The position numbers were made by a program, and so were the translations under genes. This document shows positions 8,945-20,562 of a stretch of 64,000 bases of DNA, in pieces. Position 1 is the stretch's first letter. Each line of letters opens with the position of its first letter. The notes under the pieces are model-generated. The model was not told the origin of the DNA, made no database searches, and saw nothing but the letters and a program-made list of their open reading frames with translations. The DNA lies in NCBI GenBank assembly GCA_903901425.1, contig CAIURC010000195.1:49456-113455 (forward strand), read 5' to 3'. This DNA is from an uncultured Spartobacteria bacterium (lineage in GTDB: Bacteria; Verrucomicrobiota; Verrucomicrobiia; Chthoniobacterales; Chthoniobacteraceae).

Positions 8945-9129
8945 CCTCGAACGCTAGCGGGGCCAGTGGCCCCCAATCAAGTCCGCCGCGCCCGGGTAGA
9001 ATGCTGCGGCACCTCCAACTTCTGCTGTTTCCGGAAAAAGAGTCTTAGACCGGATTGACCTTCAGGCCCTTCCCCCCCATATTCCCCGCCCTTCATACAC
9101 GGCTCACAGGTCAGAAACACCGACTGCAA

Positions 9130-10950
<1,821 letters not shown>

Positions 10951-11058
10951 GTCCCTGCCCACGGGCGGGAAATCATTCCGGAATCCGGACGGTTTTCAAA
11001 CGGCACGGATCTGGACCGGGTCGGTGACCCCGGGCAGCATCCATCCATGGACGTCTGT

Positions 11059-12219
11059 CTACTCGGACTTGATGCGCCTCTCAACCCGGGCGCCAAGTCC
11101 CGTGTAGATCTCCCACGGAATGCTGCTGGCCCAACCGGCCATCTCGCCCACCCGGATCTCCCCCTGCTCCTGACGCCCAATCAGCACAGCCACGCTCCCC
11201 GCACGCACTCCTGACACGCCAGTGACGTCCACCATGATCTGGTCCATGGTGATCCGCCCCAGCACGGGGCACCGCTTTCCACCGACAAGGACCTCGGCTC
11301 CCCGGCCCGACATTTGGCGGCGGTAACCGTCGGCATACCCCACTGCTAAAGTGGCAACCTGCATCGGCCGGGGCGTCACATATGTGCGCCCGTAGCTGAT
11401 CCCACGCCCCGCCCCGAAATCCCGGACCAGAGTCACCCGGGTTTTCCATGCGAGCACGGGCTCCAGTTCCCCTTGAAACTCCGGCCGCGGCGACTCCCCG
11501 TACAGCATCAACCCCACCCGCGCGAGGTCGCCCGCATGCCCGGGAAATGCCAGAAGACCCGCGCTGTTTTCCACCTGCACCCGGGCTTGGGGAAAAAACC
11601 GGCCCACCAACTCACGGGCCAGAACATGAAATCGTTCCAACTGTGCGACGGTGTATTCGTCGTCCTCATCGGCACAGGGCAGATGCGACGCAATCGACTG
11701 CACACGGAGCCCGTCCAGCGAATGAATTGCTCCAGCCAGTGCCACCGCATCTTCCTCCCAGACGCCCATCCGGCCCATGCCCGTGTCCAAACAAAAATGA
11801 ACCGGGACTGCCCCCGTTGACCCAGCAGCCCGTGCATACGCGGAAGCCTCCTCCCAGCTTGAAATCATTGGCACACAGCCAGACGCCGCAATAGCCGGCC
11901 TCTCTGCGGGAAGCGCAGGACTCAAAATGGTGATGCACCGCCGATCCACCCATTCCGGCAACTCCATCGCCTCCTTCAGGTTGGCCACGGCAAAATGCCG
12001 TACCTCCGCCCTCAAGGCTTCCACCACCAACCCCACACCGTGCCCATACGCATTCGCCTTCACCACCGCCATGCACTCCGCTCCTGCCCCCAAACGCCCG
12101 GACGCTACCCGCGCATTTTTCACCAAGGCCCCAGGATCAATCTCTACCCAGCAGCGTCCAAAATCTCTATCCCCGACCGCATATTCCGCCCCCGTGTTCT
12201 CAAGAAAACTGGCATTCAC
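11059..12219 (-). CDS. alr: Alanine racemase
   Basis: 386 residues. The PLP lysine is K54 in AVVKANAYGHG, the classical alanine racemase motif. The catalytic tyrosine region is in LAVGYADGYRRQM, and the C-terminal barrel includes VLGRITMDQIMVDVTG, also family-specific. The enzyme makes D-alanine for peptidoglycan in the cytoplasm. The N-terminus is about 20 residues longer than in many relatives, so a later start is possible, but no good alternative codon lies close to CWVEIDPGAL. Confidence 0.95.
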   Translation of the reverse strand: MNASFLENTGAEYAVGDRDFGRCWVEIDPGALVKNARVASGRLGAGAECMAVVKANAYGHGVGLVVEALRAEVRHFAVANLKEAMELPEWVDRRCITILSPALPAERPAIAASGCVPMISSWEEASAYARAAGSTGAVPVHFCLDTGMGRMGVWEEDAVALAGAIHSLDGLRVQSIASHLPCADEDDEYTVAQLERFHVLARELVGRFFPQARVQVENSAGLLAFPGHAGDLARVGLMLYGESPRPEFQGELEPVLAWKTRVTLVRDFGAGRGISYGRTYVTPRPMQVATLAVGYADGYRRQMSGRGAEVLVGGKRCPVLGRITMDQIMVDVTGVSGVRAGSVAVLIGRQEQGEIRVGEMAGWASSIPWEIYTGLGARVERRIKSE

Positions 12220-12295
12220 CCCCCTTCCCTGCGTTATTTACCCGAGATTATCAATCCCCCGGCCATAAAACGAGCTTCCCAGCCCCGTTGTAGGC

Positions 12296-12324
12296 TTGCA
12301 CTCCCGTTTCGCTGCTCCGATAAA
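12296..12324 (+). promoter_or_regulatory. Possible sigma70-type promoter of the TPTPKA-repeat gene
   Basis: TTGCAC at 12296-12301 and GATAAA at 12319-12324 are separated by 17 bases, about 30 bases before the ATG at 12355. Two 8-base arms, CCCGTTTC at 12303-12310 and GAAACGGG at 12325-12332, form a perfect inverted repeat between and after these boxes, which might be an operator. Matches to consensus are moderate, so this is tentative. Confidence 0.35.
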
Positions 12325-12354
12325 GAAACGGGTCTCACGACCCTCCTTCACCGT

Positions 12355-13473
12355 ATGCGCAGACTCGCTTTTCTAATTCTGGTTTCTCCACTGATCGCAG
12401 CCGGTCCTTTGCTCGCTCAGGAGAGTGCAAATCCCAACTCGACTGCTCAGAAAAAGAAAACCACGCCTGCATCAGAGCCCGCTCGCACGCCCGCGCCGAG
12501 TCCTGCGAATGCAAAACCGCCCCAGCAAGACCCGGCATCGGTGACTCCCTCCACCGAAGAAGCTGCTCCGGTGGAAAAGCGCCGCGGTCTTCTTAGTCTC
12601 TTCCGGAGGCGTACAGCTCCAGCCCAAGAGAATCCGGAAGCTGCTCTCCCGCAACCCACGCCTGCTGCGGCTCCTGGAGTCAGCGCTCCGAAGGCCACTC
12701 CGACTCCGAAGGCCACTCCGACTCCGAAGGCCACGCCCACTCCGAAGGCCACGCCCACTCCGAAGGCCACGCCCACTCCGAAGGCCACGCCCACTCCGAA
12801 AGCCGCGCCGACTCCGAAAGCCGCGCCGACTCCGAAGCCGACACCCACTCCGAAACCAGCGCCAGCAGCGAAGGCCGCGGACCAAACCCCGGTGGAACAG
12901 GGGCAGACAGCGACTCAGAAAACTTCCCCGCGTGATCAGGCTTCTCAAAAGCCTGCCCCCTCTGCAGATGGCCTTGTGGAAACCATTTCGCCCGCACCTG
13001 AGCAATCTCCCAAAAAACGCGGCTTCTTCGGGTGGCTATTCTCCTCAAAACCCAAGCCCACTCCTGTTCCGGCGACGCCCACGCCGATGCCCACGCCGAT
13101 GCCTGCGAAGAAGGTTTCTACGGAACCCAAAAAACTGGAGCAACCGGTCCAGCGTCCGGCGACTGAGCAGGAGCCCAAGCCGCGGAAAACTCAGCCCACT
13201 CCCAAACCGGTGGCGAAAAAGTCCGTGAAATCTGTCGAGGACGATGCCGCAGAGAAGGAGCGTTTCAACACTGCCAAGAGAAAGGCGATTGAGGTTGAGA
13301 GAATCCGCGAACTGAAAGCAGTCGCTGACAACGCCATGGGTGAAGATGAAGGCCGAAAGGCGCTTCGGACCTACAACAAGGCGCTCTACGAGGAAATGCG
13401 CAAGATCGATCCAGAAATTACGGACCGGATCAACCAAATTGAGGCGGCCATCATGCGACGCCTCGCGGACTAA
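12355..13473 (+). CDS. Secreted Pro/Thr/Lys-repeat protein
   Basis: 372 residues. A signal peptide (MRRLAFLILVSPLIAAG, cleavage near LLAQE) is followed by a low-complexity region. Residues 111-172 are about nine imperfect copies of the hexapeptide TPTPKA, encoded by an 18-bp DNA repeat. A second Pro-rich tract (TPMPTPMPAKK) comes near 240-250. The last 80 residues are quite different: charged and helical (AAEKERFNTAKRKAIEVER), ending with DRINQIEAAIMRRLAD, and look like a small folded or coiled-coil domain. The repeat could be a spacer across the periplasm or peptidoglycan. I cannot assign a function. Confidence 0.8.
   Translation: MRRLAFLILVSPLIAAGPLLAQESANPNSTAQKKKTTPASEPARTPAPSPANAKPPQQDPASVTPSTEEAAPVEKRRGLLSLFRRRTAPAQENPEAALPQPTPAAAPGVSAPKATPTPKATPTPKATPTPKATPTPKATPTPKATPTPKAAPTPKAAPTPKPTPTPKPAPAAKAADQTPVEQGQTATQKTSPRDQASQKPAPSADGLVETISPAPEQSPKKRGFFGWLFSSKPKPTPVPATPTPMPTPMPAKKVSTEPKKLEQPVQRPATEQEPKPRKTQPTPKPVAKKSVKSVEDDAAEKERFNTAKRKAIEVERIRELKAVADNAMGEDEGRKALRTYNKALYEEMRKIDPEITDRINQIEAAIMRRLAD
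12685..12870 (+). repeat. In-frame 18-bp tandem repeat (TPTPKA codons)
   Basis: Roughly ten imperfect copies of an 18-bp unit (ACTCCGAAGGCCACGCCC and variants). The copies are nearly identical in the middle and diverge at both ends (KAA, KPT, KPA variants), as expected of a repeat that expands and contracts by slippage or unequal recombination. Confidence 0.9.
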
Positions 13474-13529
13474 CAGGGCACGGACCCGGGCCATGATCCT
13501 CTGAGATTAGGCCTCGGCGTTTGATTTGC

Positions 13530-15779
13530 ATGGCTCACGAAAGCCGCCGTCGGTCTGTTCTGAGCCGGGTTCAGGCGATGATCCTCGTGTCCATGCTCCC
13601 GGGATCCACTTTGTTTTGCGACCAGCGTTCGACCGGCGCCGAACCTTCTGGCAACCGACTGGCCGGGGAGCGCTCGCCCTACCTTCTGCAGCATGCGCAT
13701 CAGCCCGTGGCGTGGCTTCCTTGGGGGGAAGAGGCGTTCCAGAAGGCGGTCCGGGAGGACAAACCCATCTTCCTTTCCATCGGGTACTCCACCTGCCACT
13801 GGTGCCATGTGATGGCGCGCGAGTCGTTTGACGACCCGCGGACCGCCGAACTCCTGAACGCCTCTTTTGTCTGCATCAAGGTAGACCGGGAAGAGCGCCC
13901 CGACGTGGACCGGGTCTACATGACCTACGTGCAGGCCACCACCGGCGGTGGCGGCTGGCCCCTCTCTGTCTTCCTCACACCAACCCTTCATCCGTTCTTG
14001 GGCGGAACCTATTACCCGCCGGAAAACCGCGATGGACGCCCCGGTTTTCCCACCGTACTGCGGCGCATCTCCGAGGCTTGGAAAACCGAGCGAACCCAAA
14101 TCGAATCACACTCCCGGGAGGTGATTGGCAAACTCAACGAACCCCCTCCGGAACCGGAGTCAAATCCTGCGGATCCAAAAACTCTCGCTGAAACTGCCCT
14201 CGGCCAGTACGTCCAGAGTTTCGATGAGGAACACGGCGGTTTTGGCCGGGCCCCAAAATTTCCGCGCCCGGTCAACCTGCGCCTCCTCCTCCGTCTGGCT
14301 GCCGATCCAAGCTTCAAGCAGCAGGACCGCCAACTGGCATCGGGAATGGTACTCCATACCCTGCGCAAGATGGCAGGAGGCGGCATGAGAGATCATCTGG
14401 GAGGTGGGTTCCACCGTTACTCCACAGACCGGATCTGGCAGGTGCCTCACTTCGAGAAAATGCTCTATGACCAGGCCCAACTCGCGCAGGCCTACTTGGA
14501 AGCGTTTCAGTTTTCCAAGGACCCTTTTTTTGCGGAGGTGGCCCGGGAATGCCTCGACTATGTCCTCCGCCAGTTGACCTCCCCAGAGGGCGGATTCTTC
14601 TCGGCCGAAGACGCGGACTCCGCCTCCGGTGCAGAAAGCCATGCCGAAGGCGCATTCTATGTCTGGACCGCACCAGAAATTGAACGGATCCTCGGCGCCT
14701 CCACTCCCAAGGCCGCTCTATTCTCCGCCGTGTACGGAGTTCAGCCTTCGGGAAATGTGCCTCCGCCCAGCGATCCACGGGGCGAGTTGAAGAACCAGAA
14801 TGTGCTGTTCCGCGCACTCTCGGAAACCGAGGCTGCCGACCGCTTCCAGATGCCCGTTCCACAGATCCGCGCGGTGCTGGCGGAAGCGCGCGCTGATCTC
14901 TTCAAGGCCCAGTCCGAACGCCCGAGACCGCACCCGGACGACAAGGTGCTCACCGCATGGAACGGTCTGATGATCTCCGCCTTGGCTCAGGGTGCCCGCG
15001 TCTTCGGCTCGGAAGAATATCGCGAGGCCGCCTGCAAAGCTGCGCGGTTCATCCAGAGTCACCTTGTCAAAGACGGCCACCTGCTGCGCAGCTACCGCGG
15101 CTCAGCGGCACCGGTCCAGGGATTCGCGGAGGACTACGCTTTCCTGATTCAGGGCCTGCTCGACCTTTACGAGGCCGATTTCGACACGGCATGGATCCAG
15201 TGGGCACTCCAACTTCAAGAGCGTCAGGACTCCCTTTTTCTGGACCCAAAAACCGGCGCGTATTTCTCCACGCCTGCCTCAAGTCCCGGAATCCTGCTCC
15301 GCCTCCGGGAGGAATACGACGGGGCGGAACCCTCGGCAAACTCGGTGGCCGCGCTGAACCTCCTGCACCTTGGCCGGTTGTTGGATGACCGCGCGTTCCA
15401 TGCACGGGCAACTCGGGTGACTGCCGCACTTTCCGCGCAACTCACGCACGCGCCAACCTCGCTGCCTCTGCTGCTCGCCGCGCTCCATTCGGCCTCAAGG
15501 CCGCATACCCAGATCGTTGTGGCCGGCAACCGGAACGACCCTGCCACACGGACGCTGATCCAGACCGTGCATTCCAAGTTTCTTCCCGAGAAAGTCTTGA
15601 TCCTTGCGGATGGCAGCGATCCATGGCTTCAGCAAAAACTCTCCCTCCTGGACGGGTTCAAGCCCGTGGAAGGCAAACCAGCGGCTTACGTTTGCAGAGA
15701 CTTTGTCTGCAAACCCCCAGCGCTGAGCCCGGAAGCACTCAACAGCCTGCTCTCGGACACCCAGCCCCCCTCCAGATAA
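13530..15779 (+). CDS. Thioredoxin-domain protein of the DUF255 / YyaL (SPATA20-like) family
   Basis: 749 residues starting at ATG 13530; a TTG nine bases earlier is less likely. Residues 8-35 are hydrophobic and could be an export signal. The family signature is unmistakable: [17 protein letters not shown], then a thioredoxin fold with the CxxC motif CHWC at 89-92, [15 protein letters not shown], and [11 protein letters not shown]. The remainder is the (alpha/alpha)6-toroid, glycosidase-like part ([44 protein letters not shown]). Relatives are widely conserved, with unclear biochemical roles; a redox or N-acylglucosamine-epimerase-like function has been suggested from the fold. Confidence 0.92.
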   Translation: MAHESRRRSVLSRVQAMILVSMLPGSTLFCDQRSTGAEPSGNRLAGERSPYLLQHAHQPVAWLPWGEEAFQKAVREDKPIFLSIGYSTCHWCHVMARESFDDPRTAELLNASFVCIKVDREERPDVDRVYMTYVQATTGGGGWPLSVFLTPTLHPFLGGTYYPPENRDGRPGFPTVLRRISEAWKTERTQIESHSREVIGKLNEPPPEPESNPADPKTLAETALGQYVQSFDEEHGGFGRAPKFPRPVNLRLLLRLAADPSFKQQDRQLASGMVLHTLRKMAGGGMRDHLGGGFHRYSTDRIWQVPHFEKMLYDQAQLAQAYLEAFQFSKDPFFAEVARECLDYVLRQLTSPEGGFFSAEDADSASGAESHAEGAFYVWTAPEIERILGASTPKAALFSAVYGVQPSGNVPPPSDPRGELKNQNVLFRALSETEAADRFQMPVPQIRAVLAEARADLFKAQSERPRPHPDDKVLTAWNGLMISALAQGARVFGSEEYREAACKAARFIQSHLVKDGHLLRSYRGSAAPVQGFAEDYAFLIQGLLDLYEADFDTAWIQWALQLQERQDSLFLDPKTGAYFSTPASSPGILLRLREEYDGAEPSANSVAALNLLHLGRLLDDRAFHARATRVTAALSAQLTHAPTSLPLLLAALHSASRPHTQIVVAGNRNDPATRTLIQTVHSKFLPEKVLILADGSDPWLQQKLSLLDGFKPVEGKPAAYVCRDFVCKPPALSPEALNSLLSDTQPPSR

Positions 15780-15818
15780 TCGTTCTCTCCGCGCAAGGTT
15801 TGAGGCATACTCATCCCC

Positions 15819-18026
15819 ATGCGCACCCGAACGGTTGCCCTGCTCCTGGCCGGTTGGCTCTCCGCCCCGCCCTCCTATGCGGCGGATCCACTGCCCCCCC
15901 CACCAGTCACGCCCGAGCAAATCACAAAGACCAGTCTGGCTTCGGTGGTCAAAATCACTCAGTTCGGCCGGGAAGGCGTTTCAGGGATGGGCAGCGGGTT
16001 TGTGATCTCCGAAGACGGCCTGATCGCGACCAACCGGCACGTGATTGGGGAAGCCCGGAGGATTCAGGTTGAGACGCCAGACGGAAGACAACACCCGGTT
16101 GTGGAAATCCACGCCAGCGACCAGAAACTCGATCTCGCCATCCTGCGCGTCCAGACCACAGGGCTGCACCCCCTTGAATTGGCCGATTCGGATGCCGCCC
16201 GTCAGGCTGAGCCCATTGTAGCCATCGGACATCCCGCTGGACTCACCTACAGCGTCGTCAGCGGCCTGATCTCGGATCCCGCCCGGGATGTCGAAGGGGT
16301 GCCCATGATCCAGGTCGCCGTCCCCATCGAACCCGGCAACAGCGGCGGCCCGGTTTTTGACCGGAATGGACGCGTCCTCGGGTTGCTCACCCTCAAGTCC
16401 GCTCGCACCGAGAATCTGGGATTCGCCATGCCCTCCAACGCGCTCAAAGCGCTGCTGGAAAAACCCAACCCGATTCCCATCCAGCGCTGGATGACCCTCG
16501 GCACGCTCAATTCTCGGCTCTGGACAACCCGGTTCGGCTCCGAGTGGTCCCAGCGCGCCGGCGTCATCCATGTCTCCCAACCAGGCGCCGGTTTCGGGGG
16601 CAGATCCCTCTGCCTCTGGAACCCACTGCCCGCCCAGGAATTTGAGGCGGAGGTGTCAGTCCGCCTGGAGTCGGAATCCGGAGCGGCCGGCTTGGCGTTC
16701 TGCGCAACGGAGTCCGACTGTCACTATGGGTTTTATCCCAGTGGAGGTCGGCTCCGCCTCACCCGGTTTGACGGACCGGACGTCTTTTCGTGGGCTGTCC
16801 TCGCCGAACTGGATTCAGCCGCCTATCTGCCCGGCCAGTGGAACCTTCTCCGGGTGAGCGTTTCAACCGGCCGGATCCGGTGCATCGTCAACAATACCCA
16901 GGTCCTGGACCTGGAGGAACGCGCCCTCCGCGGAGGCCGCGCGGGTCTTTGCAAATTCAGGACCACCTCCGCCAGCTTCAAGCAGTTCAGGGTCGCTTCC
17001 TCCCTGCCCGCACTCTCCACCGCCGCACCGGACCCCGCCCTCCAGTCCGAACTCCTCCGTTCTCTTCTCCCGGAACAGGACCCTGCTCCGTTGCTTGAAA
17101 AACTCCTGCTCAACCCGGCAGGCGGCCGGATTCTGCTCGAAAAACGACGGGCCGAAGCCGAGCGGGAGGCAACCCTCCTGCGCTCCTGGTCCTCGGAACT
17201 CCACAGACGCTCCATCCGCGAAGCCTTGGCTGCCCAACTCGCGCTGCCGGACACAGAAACCAACCTGTTTCAGTGCGCCCTCCTTCTGGCCCGACACGAC
17301 AACCCGGAGCTTGAAGCGGCCACCTACGAGGACGCCATCCAACAGATGGCCGAGGAACTGCGCGAGGATCCTGCACTGTCTGGAACCACCTCCGAGGCTG
17401 CCCGGCGCATCAGCCGGTTTCTCTTTGAAGAGAACGGCTTTCACGGAAGCCGCACAGAATTCCACCACCGTTCCAACAGCTACATCAACGAGGTCCTCGA
17501 CGACCGGGAGGGCCTTCCCATCACCCTCTCGGTGCTTTTCCTTGAACTGGCTCAGCGCCTCCAGATTCCACGGATCGAGGGAATCCCGCTCCCGGGCAGG
17601 TTCATGATCGGATTCCGTGACTCGGACGAGGAACCCTTCACCCTCCTGGACGTATTCAACGGTGCCCAGGAGCTTTCCATGGCGGAGGCCATCGCGTCCG
17701 TTTCCGCCTCCCGGCCGGTGCCTCAAAAGGCGCTGGCACCCGCCTCCAAGCGGGCGATTGTCCTCCGCATGATCCAGAACCTGCTGGCACCCTACTCCGA
17801 CTCCAGAACCCCAGACCCGGATTCCCTGCCCTATCTGGACCTGATCCTGGCCTTGGACCCCAACTCTGCCGGCGAACGGTTCACACGCGCCCTGCTCAAT
17901 ACGCGGTCAGGCAAAAAACAGGCGGCGCTCCGGGATGTCGAATGGCTGCTCGAACATCTCCCGGACCACACCCCGGAGGAACACCTCGACCGCCTCCTGA
18001 ACTGGCGAAAAGACCTCCAGCGCTAA
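15819..18026 (+). CDS. Secreted trypsin-like protease / lectin-like / SirB1 transglutaminase-like fusion
   Basis: 735 residues with a signal peptide (1-22). The first 200 residues are a DegP/HtrA-like trypsin fold with the full triad: H74 (TNRHV), D105 (KLDLAIL) and S175 (EPGNSGGP). No PDZ domain follows. About 225-390 resembles a DUF1080/LamG jelly roll (FEAEVSVRLESESGAAGLAF, LPGQWNLLRVSV). From about 470 onward is a SirB1 (UPF0162) transglutaminase-like domain: FEENGFHG, NSYINEVLDDREGLPITLSV, IEGIPLPGRFMIGF, then a short TPR-like end. SirB1 is normally a separate cytoplasmic protein, so the exported fusion is unusual. Its stop overlaps the stop of the convergent Hsp70 gene. Confidence 0.88.
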   Translation: MRTRTVALLLAGWLSAPPSYAADPLPPPPVTPEQITKTSLASVVKITQFGREGVSGMGSGFVISEDGLIATNRHVIGEARRIQVETPDGRQHPVVEIHASDQKLDLAILRVQTTGLHPLELADSDAARQAEPIVAIGHPAGLTYSVVSGLISDPARDVEGVPMIQVAVPIEPGNSGGPVFDRNGRVLGLLTLKSARTENLGFAMPSNALKALLEKPNPIPIQRWMTLGTLNSRLWTTRFGSEWSQRAGVIHVSQPGAGFGGRSLCLWNPLPAQEFEAEVSVRLESESGAAGLAFCATESDCHYGFYPSGGRLRLTRFDGPDVFSWAVLAELDSAAYLPGQWNLLRVSVSTGRIRCIVNNTQVLDLEERALRGGRAGLCKFRTTSASFKQFRVASSLPALSTAAPDPALQSELLRSLLPEQDPAPLLEKLLLNPAGGRILLEKRRAEAEREATLLRSWSSELHRRSIREALAAQLALPDTETNLFQCALLLARHDNPELEAATYEDAIQQMAEELREDPALSGTTSEAARRISRFLFEENGFHGSRTEFHHRSNSYINEVLDDREGLPITLSVLFLELAQRLQIPRIEGIPLPGRFMIGFRDSDEEPFTLLDVFNGAQELSMAEAIASVSASRPVPQKALAPASKRAIVLRMIQNLLAPYSDSRTPDPDSLPYLDLILALDPNSAGERFTRALLNTRSGKKQAALRDVEWLLEHLPDHTPEEHLDRLLNWRKDLQR

Positions 18027-19807
18027 CCTTTTCGCGCCGCCATTTCCAGAAGCAGCGCCGCCATGTGCTCGGTCCGGCGGTCCAGTTCTGCCATCGCTTT
18101 TTTCAACGGCCCGGGGGCCCCGCCCGACAGCGCCTCCTCCAAAGCCCGGATTCCCTCCTCGATCCCAGCACGTTCCTCCCCTTCAAGCGCGTCTCCCAGA
18201 CGCGCCAGCGCAGTGCCTACGGCCTTCAAAAGTTCGCGCGCCTTGAGGGACGCCTCCGTGAAAACGCGCTCCTGAACATCCTCAAACGCGTGTTCAAGCG
18301 ACTCCTCAAGCATCTTCTCCACGGCAGCATCGCTCACATCCACCGCACTGGCCATCTCCACCCGGCGCTCCACCCCGGTCTTCGTGTCCCGGGCCAGCAC
18401 CTGCAGAATCCCGTCTGCATCAATTTCAAACTGCACTCCGATCCGCGCCTGAGCCTTGCCGGATGCTTCAAACTCTAGGTCAAACGTCCCCAGCGACCAG
18501 TTGTCACGCGCCATCTCCCGCTCCCCCTGCAACACGTGAATCCGGACCTGGCTCTGCCCAGGAACGGCATTGGTGAACATCTCCCCAGCCTTGATCGGGA
18601 TTGTCGAGTTCCGCGGAATAATCACGTTCATCACCCCGCCAAAGGTTTCAATCCCCAGCGACAACGGCGTCACATCCAGAAGAACCACGTTCTGCACCGC
18701 ACCGGACAACACCCCGGCCTGCAAAACCGCCCCCAATGCCACCGCCTCGTCCGGATTCTGGCTCCGATTCGGTTCCCGGCCAAAAATCTGTTCCACCATC
18801 TGGCGCACCAGCGGCATCCGGGTCATTCCGCCCACCAGAATCACCTCGTTCAAATCTGAGGCCTCCAGCTTCGCATCGCGCAGGGCCCGCAGGCAGTGTC
18901 CACGCACCGGCTCCAAAACCGGCGCCGCAAGACCTTCCAAAACTTGCCGGGTCAATTCGGCGGAAAAACTCCGGTCACCCGCAATGAACGGCAGATCCAC
19001 CCGGACCTGTTCCTCCTCGCTCAACCGGTGTTTGACACGAACCGCCTCCCCGCGCAACCGCGCCTCCACCCAGATGCCCGCCTCCAGAATCCCCGCCTCC
19101 CGCATCCGGTCCCGGATCCAGCCGGCGATGGCGCGATCCACGTCATCGCCCCCGAGCCGGGTGTTTCCATGGGTGGACAGCACCTCAAACACTCCGCGGT
19201 TCAACTCCAGAATGGAGATATCAAAAGTCCCGCCCCCGAGGTCAAAAACCGCCACCCGTGAACGCTCACCCAGTTTGTCCAGCCCGTACGCCAGCGCCGC
19301 CGCCGTCGGCTCGTTCAGGATCCGTTCCACCTGCAACCCCGCCAGTTCACCGGCCCGGCGCGTCGCCTGCCTCTGCGCATCGTTGAAGTACGCCGGCACC
19401 GTGATCACCGCCCGCCGCACCTCCACGCCCAAAGCCGATTCCGCATCCCGCTTGAGCTTTTTTAAAACCTCCGCCGAAACCTCCTCCGGCAGCCAGCGCC
19501 TTCCTCCAGCCTCCACGCGCGCCCACTCCCCCATTCCGCCCACCACCGGATACGGCGTTTCCACCGATTCTTCCCCCACCCGGCGCCCCATGAACCGCTT
19601 GACCGAACACACCGTGGATCCCGGATCCACCGCCCTCTTGCGCTCCGCCTCGCGTCCCACCAGGACGCCTTCCCCTGCGGAAAAGTGAACCACCGAGGGA
19701 GTCAGCCGCTCCCCCTGTGCGTCCGCGATCAACACAGCGAAACCCGCCTCCATGCAGCCCACCAAAGAATTCGTGGTCCCCAAATCTATCCCGACAATCG
19801 GATCCAT
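18023..19807 (-). CDS. hscA: Hsp70-family chaperone (HscA/DnaK-like)
   Basis: 594 residues, starting at MDPIVGIDLGTTNSLVG (phosphate-1 loop). Other Hsp70 signatures are FNDAQRQATRRAG, NEPTAAALAYGLD, VFDLGGGTFDISIL and VILVGGMTRMPLVRQMV, followed by a substrate-binding domain (LLDVTPLSLGIETFGGVMN). Length and the partner gene just upstream (a J-domain protein with an HscB-type C-terminus) argue for HscA over DnaK, although no iscU or iscS is nearby. The expected role is ATP-driven delivery of Fe-S clusters or general folding. The stop TAG overlaps the convergent gene's stop TAA. Confidence 0.88.
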   Translation of the reverse strand: MDPIVGIDLGTTNSLVGCMEAGFAVLIADAQGERLTPSVVHFSAGEGVLVGREAERKRAVDPGSTVCSVKRFMGRRVGEESVETPYPVVGGMGEWARVEAGGRRWLPEEVSAEVLKKLKRDAESALGVEVRRAVITVPAYFNDAQRQATRRAGELAGLQVERILNEPTAAALAYGLDKLGERSRVAVFDLGGGTFDISILELNRGVFEVLSTHGNTRLGGDDVDRAIAGWIRDRMREAGILEAGIWVEARLRGEAVRVKHRLSEEEQVRVDLPFIAGDRSFSAELTRQVLEGLAAPVLEPVRGHCLRALRDAKLEASDLNEVILVGGMTRMPLVRQMVEQIFGREPNRSQNPDEAVALGAVLQAGVLSGAVQNVVLLDVTPLSLGIETFGGVMNVIIPRNSTIPIKAGEMFTNAVPGQSQVRIHVLQGEREMARDNWSLGTFDLEFEASGKAQARIGVQFEIDADGILQVLARDTKTGVERRVEMASAVDVSDAAVEKMLEESLEHAFEDVQERVFTEASLKARELLKAVGTALARLGDALEGEERAGIEEGIRALEEALSGGAPGPLKKAMAELDRRTEHMAALLLEMAARKG

Positions 19808-19862
19808 CCCCCCATCATTAAACGCTGTTTCCAAACTGAAAAGCGCAGATCTCCCAGCCGGT

Positions 19863-20453
19863 TCACCCGTTTTTCAGGCTGAAAACAAATTCTCCGATCT
19901 GCTCGCGCCACCGCGCCAGCACGGCCAACCGGCGCCTCAGGAGAACAAGCCCGCCCAAGGTCTTCCCACCGCGCATCTGCACCCAGTCGGCATCCAGTTC
20001 CCGCAAAACCGTCTCAGCAGCGCCCCAGCACTTCTCCACCGCAGCGCCCAGACCTTCCATACGCTCCACCAGCGAGGCTGCCTCCGAAGCCAGCAACGCC
20101 CTCTCCAAGCCGGTCGATGCCGCGTTCCTCCTCCCCAAATGCCCGCGAACCTCCCGCCCCAGAGCGCCCACCTCCATGAAAAGCGTTCCAAGCTCGCCGT
20201 CCACCGCCGTGTCCCCTCCCGCAGGATCCACTCCTTCCAACTCCAACAGATGCCCGAGCCGCGAAACCGGATCCCTCAGAACCCGATGGGCCAGGTTGAG
20301 TCCCACAAAATCAGCCTGCCCCCCACCGGCCCCACCGCTCCCGAGTGCATCCGGATGCGACTCCGCAGCCAACCGGTGGAACACCCCTTTCAATACCGCC
20401 ACATCCAGCCATGGCCGCCGATCCACCCCCAAAATCGCAAAGTAATCCTTCAT
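19863..20453 (-). CDS. hscB: J-domain co-chaperone, HscB-like
   Basis: 196 residues starting at MKDYFAILGVDRRPW; the frame is open further upstream but overlaps a small plus-strand gene and is not J-like. The J-domain occupies 1-70 with the essential HPD at 33-35. The C-terminal part is helical with the HscB-type QADFVGLNLAHRVLRDPVSRLGHLLEL linker (partners and DnaJ subunits share 'AY..L.dp..R..yLL'). It stimulates the ATPase of the Hsp70 encoded 55 bases downstream. The C-terminal half is divergent from E. coli HscB. Confidence 0.85.
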   Translation of the reverse strand: MKDYFAILGVDRRPWLDVAVLKGVFHRLAAESHPDALGSGGAGGGQADFVGLNLAHRVLRDPVSRLGHLLELEGVDPAGGDTAVDGELGTLFMEVGALGREVRGHLGRRNAASTGLERALLASEAASLVERMEGLGAAVEKCWGAAETVLRELDADWVQMRGGKTLGGLVLLRRRLAVLARWREQIGEFVFSLKNG

Positions 20454-20562
20454 TCGCTCCCTCTGACCCTTTCCTGCACCGAATCCGGCCGCAAGCCCTT
20501 TCACGGTTCCGGCCGCCGACAATCGGGTTGCCCGCCCAGGAACTCCCGCTAATCTGAACGGG

